From: Candidatus Leptofilum gracile
GTDB taxonomy: Bacteria > Chloroflexota > Anaerolineae > Promineifilales > Promineifilaceae
Assembly: GCA_016713825.1 (NCBI GenBank)
Contig: JADJOJ010000004.1
Span: 62,001-126,000, forward strand
Direction of reading: 5' to 3'
DNA length: 64,000 bases
The notes beneath the pieces were generated by a model. It saw nothing but the letters and a program-made list of their open reading frames with translations. It was not told the origin of the DNA and ran no database searches. Positions 33,629-42,030 of the stretch are shown here, one piece after another (the stretch's first letter is position 1; each line of letters starts with the position of its first letter). Both the position numbers and the translations under genes were made by a program.

Positions 33629-35160
33629 TCTTGCGTGCCAAGCTTGGGAATCCGATGATCCCCAAAAGCGATGCTGATATTCTTCGTTTCCATGTAGAAG
33701 TCGAAGCTGTAGTCGCCGCCGTCGCGGCCGATGCCGCTGGACTTGACGCCGCCGAACGGGGTGGGCAGGTGACGCACGTTTTGTGAGTTTACCCAAACCA
33801 TGCCCGCTTCAACTTTATGGGCCATTTTCAGGGCGCGGCTGACGTCGCGGGTCCAGATGTAGGCGGTGAGGCCGTATTTGACGCCGTTGGCGATTTCCAG
33901 CGCTTCGGCGTCGGTGCTAAAGGGGATGGCGGTGAGGAAGGGGCCGAAGATTTCTTCCTGGGCGATGCGCATGGTGGCCGTGGCGTCTTTGAAGAAGGTG
34001 GGGGTGATGTACGCACCGTCGCCCAGCCCGGCGGGATGTTGGCCGTCGCCAGCCATGAGCGTGGCGCCATCTTCCTGGCCGATTTGCACGTAGCTGCTCA
34101 CTTTTTCCCAATGGCTTTGGTGGATCAGCGGGCCGATTTCGGTGGCGGGGTCGAGCGGGTGGCCGACCTTGAGCTTTTTGACACGCTCGGCCAGTTTGGC
34201 GGTGAATTCGTCGTACACGGGGCGTTCCACCAACAGGCGGCTGCTGGAGGTGCAGCGTTCGCCGTTGAGGGAGTATTTCATGAAAACGGCCGTATCCAAC
34301 GCCCGCTCCAAATCCGCATCCGCAAACACAATAATCGGGTTTTTGCCGCCCAGCTCAAAGTGAACCCGCTTGAGCGTGGCCGCCCCCTGGCGCATGATGT
34401 GGCTGCCGGTAGTCGTCTCGCCGACAAAGGCGATGGCTTTGATGAGCGGATGCTCGGTGAGCGCCTTGCCCGCCGTCTCGCCAAAGCCGTTGACCAGGTT
34501 GACCACGCCCGCCGGAATGCCCGCCTCGTGCATCAGCTCGGTGAGGCGCTGGGCGGTGACCGGGCTGAGTTCGGCCGGTTTGTGGACGACGGTGCAGCCA
34601 GCGGCCAGCGCCGGGGCGATTTTCCAGGTGCTGAGCATGAACGGTGTGTTCCACGGCGTAATCACGCCCACCGGGCCGATGGGCTGGCGGATGGTGTAGT
34701 TCATGTGCTCGTGGGCGGGCAGGGCGAGGCCGTCGTTGGCCGATTCCACGCGATCGGCAAAAAAGCGGAAGTTGGCGGCGGCGCGAACGGCCGCTTTGCT
34801 CATAAAGCGTATCGGCTGGCCGGTGTCGATGCTTTCCAGCAGGGCAATCTCCTCGGCGTGGGCTTCGATGAGGTCGGCGACGCGGTAGAGCAGGTCGCGC
34901 CGCTGCTTGGCGGGCAGGGCGGCCCAGGCGGGGAAGGCGTCGTGGGCGGCTTGCGCGGCGAGGTCGATGTCGGTCGCATCCCCTTCAGCTACGGTGCAGA
35001 GGAGGCTGTTGTCGATGGGGGTGTGGTTGTGGTAGGTTTTGCCGGATTGGGCATCGAGGTGACGGCCGTTGATAATGTTTTTCAGCCCCGATTTTGCAAT
35101 CCGTTCACGGAAGGGCGCTACTTTTTCGAGATTTTCGGTTAGGGTTCCTGTTGCTGCCAT
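33622..35160 (-). CDS. hpaE: 5-carboxymethyl-2-hydroxymuconate semialdehyde dehydrogenase
   Basis: 512 aa, an NAD-dependent aldehyde dehydrogenase of the HpaE/HpcC type that oxidises the ring-cleavage product of HpaD. Motifs are ITPWNTPFMLSTWKIAPALA, FVGETTTGSHIMRQGA, the catalytic Glu in HFELGGKNPIIVF and the catalytic Cys in SLNGERCTSSSRLLVER. AAAGGAGAAA precedes the ATG. The adjacency to hpaD and an FAH-family gene fixes the likely substrate. Confidence 0.9.
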   Translation of the reverse strand: MAATGTLTENLEKVAPFRERIAKSGLKNIINGRHLDAQSGKTYHNHTPIDNSLLCTVAEGDATDIDLAAQAAHDAFPAWAALPAKQRRDLLYRVADLIEAHAEEIALLESIDTGQPIRFMSKAAVRAAANFRFFADRVESANDGLALPAHEHMNYTIRQPIGPVGVITPWNTPFMLSTWKIAPALAAGCTVVHKPAELSPVTAQRLTELMHEAGIPAGVVNLVNGFGETAGKALTEHPLIKAIAFVGETTTGSHIMRQGAATLKRVHFELGGKNPIIVFADADLERALDTAVFMKYSLNGERCTSSSRLLVERPVYDEFTAKLAERVKKLKVGHPLDPATEIGPLIHQSHWEKVSSYVQIGQEDGATLMAGDGQHPAGLGDGAYITPTFFKDATATMRIAQEEIFGPFLTAIPFSTDAEALEIANGVKYGLTAYIWTRDVSRALKMAHKVEAGMVWVNSQNVRHLPTPFGGVKSSGIGRDGGDYSFDFYMETKNISIAFGDHRIPKLGTQDR

Positions 35161-35247
35161 TGTTTCTCCTTTTAAAATGGGAACAGGCCGGGGGGATTGG
35201 GATTCACAGAGAAAAATTGAACGTGTACCCGAAATCTGTGGCTAGAT

Positions 35248-35985
35248 TTATCCCGCAATTACCTCATTCTCCAACACGCCGATGCCGTCAATTTCCACGC
35301 GCATCACATCCCCGGCGTAGACGTGGGAAATGCCTTTGGGCGTGCCGGTGTAGATGATGTCGCCGCGCTGGAGCGTTTTGAATTCGGAGATGTAGGCGAT
35401 GAGCTGGGCGACGCTGTGACGCAGGTTTTGGGTGTTGCCCTGCTGCTTCAGCTCCCCGTTGACGTAGGTGCGAATTTCGGTGTTGGTCGGGTCGATTTCG
35501 TCGGCGGTGACCAGCACGGGCCCCATCGGGCCAAACGTGTCGAACCCCTTGGCTTTGACCGGCGGACGGTAGTAGTTGCCCACAAAGTCGCGCACGGTGC
35601 ATTCGTTGCCGATGGTGTAGCCGTAGACGTAGTTCAGGGCGTCGGCTTCGGGGATGTGACGGCCGTTTTGCCCCATCACCACCACCAGTTCCCCCTCGTA
35701 ATGCATGTACTCCACGTCGGGGCGAATCACTTTGGCTTTGTGGCCGATGAAGGTGTTGGGCAGCTTGTGGAACAGCAGCGGGTAGTCCGGCACGTCCAGC
35801 TTGAGCTCGGCGGCATGGTCGGCGTAACCGAGGGCGACGCCAACGGCCGTACAGCCCCGCGCATCGACCGGGGGCAGCCACATCACGTCGTCCGGGTCGT
35901 AGGCGACGGTGCCCACCCAGAGCTGATCGTTTTTGTAGACGGCTTCGTGAATTTGTCCGTTGTAGGCGAATCGGGCAAGTTTCAT
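35248..35985 (-). CDS. hpaG: Fumarylacetoacetate-hydrolase-family protein, HpaG-like
   Basis: 245 aa with one FAH domain: VGVALGYADHAAELK, the metal-ligand motif MHYEGELVVVMG, GYTIGNECTVRDF and GDIIYTGTPKGI. In the homoprotocatechuate pathway HpaG decarboxylates and isomerises the oxidised cleavage product; in E. coli it has two FAH domains of this size. Here only one domain is present, so it may cover one of the two steps or form a homodimer doing both. AAAGGAGAAAG precedes the ATG. Confidence 0.85.
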   Translation of the reverse strand: MKLARFAYNGQIHEAVYKNDQLWVGTVAYDPDDVMWLPPVDARGCTAVGVALGYADHAAELKLDVPDYPLLFHKLPNTFIGHKAKVIRPDVEYMHYEGELVVVMGQNGRHIPEADALNYVYGYTIGNECTVRDFVGNYYRPPVKAKGFDTFGPMGPVLVTADEIDPTNTEIRTYVNGELKQQGNTQNLRHSVAQLIAYISEFKTLQRGDIIYTGTPKGISHVYAGDVMRVEIDGIGVLENEVIAG

Positions 35986-36002
35986 TCTTTCTCCTTTATT
36001 TA

Positions 36003-36073
36003 TCCGCAGATTGGCGCAGATTTTCGCAGATTAGATGAAAAAATCTGTGTTAATCTGCGAAATCTGTGGATTT
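36003..36073. repeat. Intergenic inverted repeat, CGCAGATT family (copy 2)
   Basis: The arm CCGCAGATTGGCGCAGATTTTCGCAGATT (36004-36032) faces AATCTGTGTTAATCTGCGAAATCTGTGG (36042-36069). Confidence 0.8.
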
Positions 36074-36944
36074 ATAGTTGGTACCAGTTGGCAACGGCCG
36101 TTTCCAGCGCATCACCCGTAAATTTTGTTTCGATTTGCTGCATGATGGCGTCTACTTCGGCAGGCGTGGCGGTGAGTTTGGTGCCGCTGAGCGGTAGGTC
36201 GTAGACAGAGCCGCTGGGCTTGAGCAAGGTGTTGATGGGCAGCATTTGGTGATGGCGATGCTGGAGGAGGTGTTGGTAAACGGCCGTATACACCGCTGGA
36301 TCGTATACAAAATGCCCCGGCTTTTCGGCTGGAGCTGCTTGTTGTGCGAGCTGAAGCTGCTGACCCAGACGGGCGACCTCTTGCCAGATAGCGTGCAGCA
36401 CGTTGGGCGGCGCGTCGTCAGACTCATTTTGGTGCTGGGGATTGGCAATGCTTTTTTCGCGGGCCGCTTCGATGTGGCGGCGCACGTCGGTGGAGGGCAC
36501 GGGCACGACAAACCGTGTCTGCGAACTGCTCAGGTCAGCTTCGATGGCGTCGTTGGTAGCTTGAACCAGCTCGATGAGGCGGTTGCCGATGAGGGGTGTT
36601 TCTCCGATGAGCAAGCGGTTGCTGTTTTGATGCAGGGCGTGCCACTGGTGAACGGCCGTTCTTGCCCACAGCCCCACCGCTTTGCGAATGGTCGGGTGGG
36701 TGGCACCGTCGATTTCGGGGTATTTTTGCAGGAGAACGGCCGTTTCAAACGGCGCTCTTGCCAAATCCCACTGCAATAAATCTACCGTGCGCCCCGCCTG
36801 CTGCGCCAGCAAAACCAGCTGCTGAATGAGCAAACTTTTGCCCGTCCCCGGCAGCCCGGCCAGAAACACCAGCCGCTGCCCGGTGGCCAGCTGCTGGAAG
36901 GTGGTGTAGATGTTGGAATTGGTTGGAATGATTATCTCAGACAT
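36072..36944 (-). CDS. P-loop NTPase of unknown function (shorter paralogue)
   Basis: 290 aa with Walker A FLAGLPGTGKSLLIQQL at about 29-45, followed by AGRTVDLLQWDLARAPFET. It shares long similarity with the product of 37611-38915 (RKAVGLWAR, LLIGETPLIGNRLIELV, RFVVPVPSTDVR, GSVYDL), so the two are paralogues. Unlike that one it ends after the P-loop region. I do not recognise the family. It might be a small-molecule kinase-like or regulatory ATPase. The aromatic-degradation genes downstream in the same operon give the only hint of function. Confidence 0.82.
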   Translation of the reverse strand: MSEIIIPTNSNIYTTFQQLATGQRLVFLAGLPGTGKSLLIQQLVLLAQQAGRTVDLLQWDLARAPFETAVLLQKYPEIDGATHPTIRKAVGLWARTAVHQWHALHQNSNRLLIGETPLIGNRLIELVQATNDAIEADLSSSQTRFVVPVPSTDVRRHIEAAREKSIANPQHQNESDDAPPNVLHAIWQEVARLGQQLQLAQQAAPAEKPGHFVYDPAVYTAVYQHLLQHRHHQMLPINTLLKPSGSVYDLPLSGTKLTATPAEVDAIMQQIETKFTGDALETAVANWYQL

Positions 36945-36978
36945 AGATTTTTATCAGCAGATTTCGCAGATTGAAGAA

Positions 36979-37011
36979 AACCTCCCGGAGGTTCCGAACC
37001 TCCGGGAGGTT
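36979..37011 (-). terminator. Long perfect hairpin after the helical protein gene
   Basis: AACCTCCCGGAGGTT and AACCTCCGGGAGGTT arms with a CCG core form a near-perfect palindrome that begins at the stop codon of the gene at 37010. On the minus strand it is followed by TTTTCTTC. Confidence 0.65.
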
Positions 37012-37555
37012 AGCTCACGCCCAGCACCAGCAGGCGGTTGCGTTTGAAGGTGTCGATCATTTCTGCGGCCGTTTTTTGGGCCGCCTCTCCCATCAGCAAA
37101 CTGGGCTGGCCGCCTTCGAACTTGTCGCAGACGTATTTGTGCGCGTCATACATGATGGCAAAGGCGTGGCGGAAGTTTTGCACCGCCAGCGCCAGTTCCT
37201 CTGGCGGATTGGCAAAAAGCGGCTTGAGCTGGCGCATCGTTTTTTTCACCAAAAAGTCGTGGTCCTGCGCCCACAGGCCGCTGAACCCTTCGCTGGCCTC
37301 AAACATGTTGGGGCGCACGTAGCCATCGTACGCCGCCTGGCTGAAGCCGCCGGTGAGCTTGAAGGTGACGGAGACGCCCCACATCAGGTAGGTGGCTTCT
37401 TCGATTGAGGCACGGGCGGCGTTGAGATCGCCTGCGTCTACCTGCTTTTGCAGCTTGTCGCAGATAAGAATGAGCGACTGCACGTAGGCAAAAAAGAGAT
37501 GGTGCCCCACCTGCCAGCGCTGCCGCGCGTGATCGAGTTCTAGCATGTTTAACAT
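37010..37555 (-). CDS. All-helical hypothetical protein (181 aa)
   Basis: 181 aa, predicted almost wholly helical: RWQVGHHLFFAYVQSLILIC, ARASIEEATYLMWGVSVTFK, LALAVQNFRHAFAIMYDAHK. Several His and Trp in the helices recall heme- or metal-binding bundles, but no family is recognised. GGAGG lies 6 nt before the ATG. It lies between two paralogous P-loop genes in the same orientation, which suggests a partner or substrate of those proteins. Confidence 0.75.
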   Translation of the reverse strand: MLNMLELDHARQRWQVGHHLFFAYVQSLILICDKLQKQVDAGDLNAARASIEEATYLMWGVSVTFKLTGGFSQAAYDGYVRPNMFEASEGFSGLWAQDHDFLVKKTMRQLKPLFANPPEELALAVQNFRHAFAIMYDAHKYVCDKFEGGQPSLLMGEAAQKTAAEMIDTFKRNRLLVLGVS

Positions 37556-37572
37556 TCCGTCCTCCCAAAATC

Positions 37573-37633
37573 TTCACGCGAAGGCGCAAAGGTGCAAAGA
37601 AAAATCTGTGTTAATCTGCGAAATCTGTGGCCA
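37573..37633. repeat. Repeat of the CGCAGATT/GCAAAGGTGCAAAG families
   Basis: It contains CGCGAAGGCGCAAAGGTGCAAAG followed by AATCTGTGTTAATCTGCGAAATCTGTGG. The final codons of the larger P-loop gene (TDFAD stop) lie inside this element. Confidence 0.7.
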
Positions 37634-38915
37634 ATAAAATATCGAATTGCCGCAGGCTGGTTTCTAAAGCAATGCGCAGCAGGGGCAGCTCGATGACGGT
37701 GAGGGTGTGCGGCGGTTTTTGCAGGTCGAGCAGCACGTTGCGGTACGCTTGCAGCAGCCCGTGCAGGAAAGTTAGCCCGCTTTGCGCGCTGCTGCGGCTG
37801 ACGTTGAAATAGCTGTCGTAGACGTCGAATTTGTGGACGTTGGCGGGGGTGGTGGGTACGGCCGTTTCCCCCCCCAGCACCGCCATCGCCTCATCCAGCG
37901 CCAAAATCGTTTGGTCCGGCGGGGCATCCAACGGCAGGTTGATGATTTTTTGTAAGGCGGTGCGCTGAACGGCCGTTAACTTTGTCTCCTCCGGCGCACC
38001 CGCCAGCGTTTCTGGCAGGGGCAGGCGCAGTTCCGGGCCAGCGTCTGGCGGCTTGGGATTGTCGGTGATGAGCGCGTGCCAATTTTGCACCAGTTCAGAA
38101 AGCTCGGCGTACGAATATTGGCTTTCCACCTGAGCCATCGTTTGATTGGCTTCTTTGGCGGTGGGCACCAGGGTGCCTGCCAAAATATCTAAATCGTAGA
38201 CGGAGCGAGACGGCCGTAACACCTCATCAATCAGCAGCAGTTTGGACGGCCGAAACTGGAGCAATGCCTCGAAAACGCCGCCGTAAATGTACGGATTGTA
38301 CGGCGTTTGTGGGCTCGCTTTGGTCAGGCCGATTTGCCGCGCCAGCCGATTGACCTCTTGCCACATAAATTGCAGCACGTTGGGCGGCGCGTCCAGCTTT
38401 TCCTGCTCGTTTTGCGGCTCGGCGAGGGTGCGGGCGCGGGTCGCTTCGATCACTTCGCGCACTTCCCAGGACGGCACGGGCACCACAAACAATGTTTGCG
38501 CGCTGGTCAGCAGCGGTTCGGCGGCGTCGTTGGCCGGTTCCACCAGCTCGATGAGCCGGTTGCCGATGAGCGGCAGTTCGCCGATGAGCAGCTGGTTGGC
38601 GGCGGGGTGCGCCTCGTGCCACGCCCACACCGCCTGCCGCGCCCACAGACCGACGGCTTTGCGGATGGCCGGGTCGGTGACGCCGTCGATTTCGGGGTAT
38701 TTTGTTATGTTAACTTCGGTTTCAAACGGCTGGCGCGCCAAATTGTAGCGCAGCAGATGCACCTCGCGCCCCGCCTCGCTGGCGATGAGCGCCATCTGCT
38801 GGATGAGCAAACTTTTGCCCACGCCGGGGATGCCGGTGACAAAGATGAGCCGCTTGCTGTGCACCATCTCTTTGACCACTTTGTGTAGGTTGGAGGCGAT
38901 TGGGATAACGAGCAT
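37611..38915 (-). CDS. P-loop NTPase of unknown function (longer paralogue)
   Basis: 434 aa from ATG 38915; a longer frame to 38972 only translates a repeat. Walker A is FVTGIPGVGKSLLIQQM near residue 25. The N-terminal 270 residues match the 290-aa paralogue at 36072 (IRKAVGLWAR, LIGELPLIGNRLIELVEP, FVVPVPSWEVREV, SRSVYDLDILAGTLVP). A C-terminal region (about 330-434) is predicted helical (DSYFNVSRSSAQSGLTFLHG, LPLLRIALETSLRQFDILLA). The function is unknown. Its C-terminal residues are encoded by repeat DNA. Confidence 0.82.
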   Translation of the reverse strand: MLVIPIASNLHKVVKEMVHSKRLIFVTGIPGVGKSLLIQQMALIASEAGREVHLLRYNLARQPFETEVNITKYPEIDGVTDPAIRKAVGLWARQAVWAWHEAHPAANQLLIGELPLIGNRLIELVEPANDAAEPLLTSAQTLFVVPVPSWEVREVIEATRARTLAEPQNEQEKLDAPPNVLQFMWQEVNRLARQIGLTKASPQTPYNPYIYGGVFEALLQFRPSKLLLIDEVLRPSRSVYDLDILAGTLVPTAKEANQTMAQVESQYSYAELSELVQNWHALITDNPKPPDAGPELRLPLPETLAGAPEETKLTAVQRTALQKIINLPLDAPPDQTILALDEAMAVLGGETAVPTTPANVHKFDVYDSYFNVSRSSAQSGLTFLHGLLQAYRNVLLDLQKPPHTLTVIELPLLRIALETSLRQFDILLATDFAD

Positions 38916-38918
38916 TTT

Positions 38919-39003
38919 CGGTAATCCGTAAACGGTTATCGGTGGTCGGTAATCCGTAATCGGTAAATGCACCGATTACCGTTTACCGTTCACCGATTAC
39001 CGA
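38919..39003. repeat. Intergenic inverted repeat, CGGTAATCGG family (copy 3)
   Basis: The arms CGGTAATCCGTAAACGGTTATCGG (38919-38942) and CGGTCGGTAATCCGTAATCGG-like units face ACCGATTACCGTTTACCGTTCACCGATTACCG (38971-39002). Confidence 0.75.
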
Positions 39004-40616
39004 ATTTTTGGTAGTTTGCGGAACCGGTCCACGCTGGGCATGTCGCCCACGGGGACCTCGATGACGGTGGGCAGGTCGGTTTGCTGGGCTTGTTGGATGG
39101 CGCGGCGTAGTTCGGTGGGATTGGTGGCTTTTAGGCCTTGCGCGCCGAATGATTCGGCCAATTTTACAAAATCCGGGTTGTGTAAATCGGAGGCGATGAC
39201 CCGGTTGCCGTACAAATTTTTCTGCATTTGCTGGACGTTGCCGTACTGGTTGTTGTTGAAGACGATGGTGATGAGGCCGATGTGGTGCTGAACGGCCGTT
39301 GCCAACTCCTGCACCGCGAACATAAACCCGCCATCCCCCGCCACGCTGATGACCGGCACGTCTGGTTTGGCCACCTTGACGCCCAGCCCAGTCGGAAAAC
39401 CGTAGCCCAGCGTGCCCATGTAGCCGGTGGAAATGAAGGTGCGGGGGTGGTAAACCGGGTACACAATCCGGCTGGTGAAGCCCACCTGGGTCAGCTCATC
39501 GACAAAAATGCCGTTCTCGCCCAACTCCTCGCGGATGACGTTGAGGTAGCTTTTTTGCGGTTCCAGGTAGTCGGTTTGCTGTTCCCAACTGGCTTTGAGC
39601 GCCAGGAGTTCATCTTCGCGGCTGGCGCGTTTGCGGTTGTGGGCGGCAGTGCGTTCCAGCAGCAGGGGCACCGTCTCCTCGGCGCGGGCGGTGAGGGCGA
39701 TGTTGGGTTTGTGGAACAAATCGTGCGTGGCCGGGTCGATGTCGATCTTGATGAGCGTCATTTGGTCGTCCACACCCCAGCCCAACGTTTCGCGGGCGTG
39801 GCTGCCGATGAGCAGGACGGTGTCAGCTGTTTTCCACAGCTCGTGCGCGGGGGGCAGGTGGAAGCTAAGGTAGGAACGGCCGTCCATAATCCCCATGCCG
39901 GTGCGGTAGCCAACGACGGGCGCTTCCAGCATGGTGGCCAACTGACGCACCTCGGCGCTGACGTTTTGTGCCCCGCTGCCGACGAAGATGAGCGGCCGTT
40001 TCGCCTTGCCCAGTGCTTTGGCGGCTTGCTCGATGAGGTCTGGGTCGGGTTGGGGATGCGTCATTGGGGCAAAGCGGGCCGCCAGTTCAACAGCACCGCG
40101 TTCGGCCAGCACATCCATCGGAATTTCCAGGGCGACGGGTCGGGGACGGCCGTTTCGCAATTCGGCAAAGGCGGCGTAGAGCAAGCCGGGCACATCGGCG
40201 GCGCTGGTGGCCCGCTCGGCCCATTTGGTGAGGCCGCGCAAAATGGCCAGCTGGTCGGGAATCTCGTGCAGCACGCCCTTACCTTTGCCAATGTGCCGCG
40301 TCGGAATCTGCCCGGTGAGGCAAAGGACGGGGGCGTTGAGGCCGTACGCCGTGGCCAGGGCAGCACTGGCGTTGAGCAGGCCGGGTCCAGGCACCACGTT
40401 GAAAACGCCAATCTCCCCGGTGGCCAGCGTGTAGCCCAGCGCCATGTAGCCCGCGCCCTGCTCGTGCCGCGTGTGAATCACGCGAATCTGATCCTGGGCG
40501 TCGTACAGGGCGTTGTACAGCCAGTCGTTTTGCACGCCGGGCAGGCCAAACAGGGTGTGGATGTTGTGGGCGATGAGGGTTTTTACGGCCGTTTCGCCGC
40601 CGGTCAGTAGGGTCAT
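38997..40616 (-). CDS. Thiamine-pyrophosphate-dependent enzyme, acetolactate synthase/decarboxylase-like
   Basis: 539 aa with the three-domain TPP fold: the activating Glu in HTRHEQGAGYMALGY, central domain from about 185 (KRPLIFVGSGAQNVS), and the TPP-binding motif GDGGFMFAVQEL to NNNQYGN. Family members include acetolactate synthase-like proteins, benzoylformate decarboxylase and aryl-pyruvate decarboxylases; sequence reading cannot choose. The context of an aminotransferase and homoprotocatechuate genes suggests decarboxylation of an aromatic 2-oxo acid (inference). No regulatory ALS small subunit is nearby. Confidence 0.85.
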   Translation of the reverse strand: MTLLTGGETAVKTLIAHNIHTLFGLPGVQNDWLYNALYDAQDQIRVIHTRHEQGAGYMALGYTLATGEIGVFNVVPGPGLLNASAALATAYGLNAPVLCLTGQIPTRHIGKGKGVLHEIPDQLAILRGLTKWAERATSAADVPGLLYAAFAELRNGRPRPVALEIPMDVLAERGAVELAARFAPMTHPQPDPDLIEQAAKALGKAKRPLIFVGSGAQNVSAEVRQLATMLEAPVVGYRTGMGIMDGRSYLSFHLPPAHELWKTADTVLLIGSHARETLGWGVDDQMTLIKIDIDPATHDLFHKPNIALTARAEETVPLLLERTAAHNRKRASREDELLALKASWEQQTDYLEPQKSYLNVIREELGENGIFVDELTQVGFTSRIVYPVYHPRTFISTGYMGTLGYGFPTGLGVKVAKPDVPVISVAGDGGFMFAVQELATAVQHHIGLITIVFNNNQYGNVQQMQKNLYGNRVIASDLHNPDFVKLAESFGAQGLKATNPTELRRAIQQAQQTDLPTVIEVPVGDMPSVDRFRKLPKIR

Positions 40617-40618
40617 AG

Positions 40619-40700
40619 TGGGTAATTGGTAATTTGTAATTGGGTAATTGAGTAATTAGCCGGGCTGTGGGGTGCCCAATTACCTAATTACCCAATTACG
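40619..40700. repeat. Intergenic inverted repeat, GTAATTGG family (copy 3)
   Basis: The arm GGTAATTGGTAATTTGTAATTGGGTAATTG (40621-40650) faces CCCAATTACCTAATTACCCAATTACG (40675-40700). It lies at the TPP enzyme start, where no ribosome site is seen. Confidence 0.75.
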
Positions 40701-40800
40701 CAATCCGTTCACACGGTTCAGTTTGTTCATTGTACCGGAGGGATGGGAATGGCGAAATGGAAAAAAATGCCTGCGGCTGGTATTTTTTGCAGAGGGCTTG

Positions 40801-40992
40801 GTAGGGGTGAGGCGGTGGCGAATAGTGTGGGATGTGGCGAATGAAATGGTCTCGCCACCGCCTCGCCCTGATTTGTTGGCAAAGAACGTGTGGTGGAGCG
40901 AATGATCTTGTTTACACAATTTAGGGCGAGGCAATCGGAGAGAAGGTTATTTGCTAGGCCAAGATCGTGGCCGATTGCCTCGCCCCTACCAG
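40801..40992. repeat. Two long inverted repeats ending in TAGGG(G)TGAGGC
   Basis: First: GTAGGGGTGAGGCGGTGGCGA (from 40801) against TCGCCACCGCCTCGCCCT (40852-40869). Second: TAGGGCGAGGCAATCGG (from 40921) against CCGATTGCCTCGCCCCTACC (40972-40991). The outer ends of the two dyads are related. The 310-bp gap (40701-41011) holds no gene besides these. Confidence 0.75.
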
Positions 40993-41011
40993 AACCGTTG
41001 CTGTCTGAACA

Positions 41012-41281
41012 TTATTCAATCAACTCTTTGAGGGAACTCCAATCATAACCTTGCTCATCATATCGAAGAAGCTGGCCTACTTTGTCGATGCGACTCCATT
41101 CATTTTCTGAAATTGGGATATAAAATTCATACAACTGGGCGTATAGGATACGGAAGGCAATTCCCGGTTCATTGTGATCCACATAATCTCTCACGTCGAA
41201 AATGATGTGGTCTGCCAAACGACCTTCAAAATCTTTTGCCAAATCAAGAATCATTCGTGTTGCTTTTTTGAATCTGTTCAT
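41012..41281 (-). CDS. Small hypothetical protein (possibly MafI-immunity-like)
   Basis: 89 aa, acidic C-terminal half. The pattern EPGIAFRILYAQLYEFYIPISENEWSRI resembles small immunity-type proteins of the MafI kind, in which a helical pair is followed by an I-S-x-x-E-W segment; I am not sure. GAGG lies about 10 nt before the ATG. It is lower in GC than its neighbours. No toxin gene is adjacent. Confidence 0.6.
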   Translation of the reverse strand: MNRFKKATRMILDLAKDFEGRLADHIIFDVRDYVDHNEPGIAFRILYAQLYEFYIPISENEWSRIDKVGQLLRYDEQGYDWSSLKELIE

Positions 41282-41348
41282 ATTTTTCTGGCCTCGTTAC
41301 GGCCGTATTCTACCACCAACCGCTTCATTCTCGCTGGCGCGATCCGCC

Positions 41349-41427
41349 GGGGAATGAATCCCCCGGCTAGTTGTGCAAGCCCTTTGGGCTTCCATAGCTA
41401 GCCCGCCCGTTTACGGGTGGGCGGGCT
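41349..41427. repeat. Intergenic repeat with GAATGAATCCCCCGGCTA and a GCCCGCCCGTTTACGGG hairpin
   Basis: The element reads GGGGAATGAATCCCCCGGCTAG, then AAGCCCTTTGGGCTT, then AGCCCGCCCGTTTACGGGTGGGCGGGCT. All three parts are self-complementary hairpins. It ends at the stop codon of the cupin gene. Confidence 0.65.
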
Positions 41428-41821
41428 ATTCCGGCAGTTTGTACACCACCTGATCCAGCGAATCGACGGCAAAGACGTAGAGCAGGCGCAGCAGTTCGCT
41501 GCCGGTGTTGCACAGGCCGTGCGGGGCGTCGCCGGGGATGAAGACGAGCGATCCGGGCTGCAAGGTGTATTCTTCGCCGGAAATTTGGACCACGCCGTGG
41601 CCTGCCAAAATGTGGTATACCTCTGGCTGGGCGTGCTGGTGCAGGAAGAACTGTTTTGCTTCGCTCGGTTCAATCTCCGTAATGCCGACGGTCATGGCAT
41701 TGGTGGGGGTGCGGTCGGCGCTGAGCAGGGTTTTCCAATGGGTGCGCCCGCCGGGCAGGTCGATGGTTTGCTCGAAGGGTTGGGCAGGTTCGTGGATGAT
41801 GGTGGGTTTGACTGGGGACAT
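41426..41821 (-). CDS. Cupin-domain protein
   Basis: 131 aa from ATG 41821. A single conserved beta-barrel of the cupin fold has the metal motif HQHAQPEVYHILAGHGVVQI (first His pair and Glu) and PGSLVFIPGDAPHGLCNTG (second motif with His). Such small cupins act as isomerases, dioxygenases or sugar-binding sensors. The operon includes an AraC regulator and aromatic-acid genes, so it may sense or modify an aromatic intermediate. The substrate is unknown. Confidence 0.88.
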   Translation of the reverse strand: MSPVKPTIIHEPAQPFEQTIDLPGGRTHWKTLLSADRTPTNAMTVGITEIEPSEAKQFFLHQHAQPEVYHILAGHGVVQISGEEYTLQPGSLVFIPGDAPHGLCNTGSELLRLLYVFAVDSLDQVVYKLPE

Positions 41822-41844
41822 GGTTTTGCTCTTTTGTTTTTTTA

Positions 41845-42017
41845 TCAAAGATTTCGCAGATTGAAAAGATTTAGGACTTACGCAAATTTTCTGCTGTGGC
41901 CGGCGTCTCGCCGTGCCACCCAGCCGGCACGGTCAGGAGAGCAGCCCTCTGGGACTGAGATGCGGCCGGAGCAACTGTCAAAAAATCTGGTAAATCTGCG
42001 AAATCTGCTGATTTTTT
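41845..42017. repeat. Repeat region: CGCAGATT family plus CGTGCCGG repeat (copy 2)
   Basis: Partial CGCAGATTGAAAAGATT-type units flank CCGGCGTCTCGCCGTGCCACC and CCGGCACGGTCAGGAGA (about 41899-41947), which matches 31229-31262 in reverse. The distal arm is AAATCTGGTAAATCTGCGAAATCTGC. Confidence 0.65.
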
Positions 42018-42030
42018 CTTGATTCCCAAT

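Noticed and set aside
33817..35142. 441-aa plus-strand ORF opposite hpaE
   Set aside because: It is a codon-bias shadow of hpaE with Gly/Val/His-rich non-protein-like composition.
39228..40610. 460-aa plus-strand ORF opposite the TPP enzyme gene
   Set aside because: Shadow of a well-supported gene; no domain or ribosome site.
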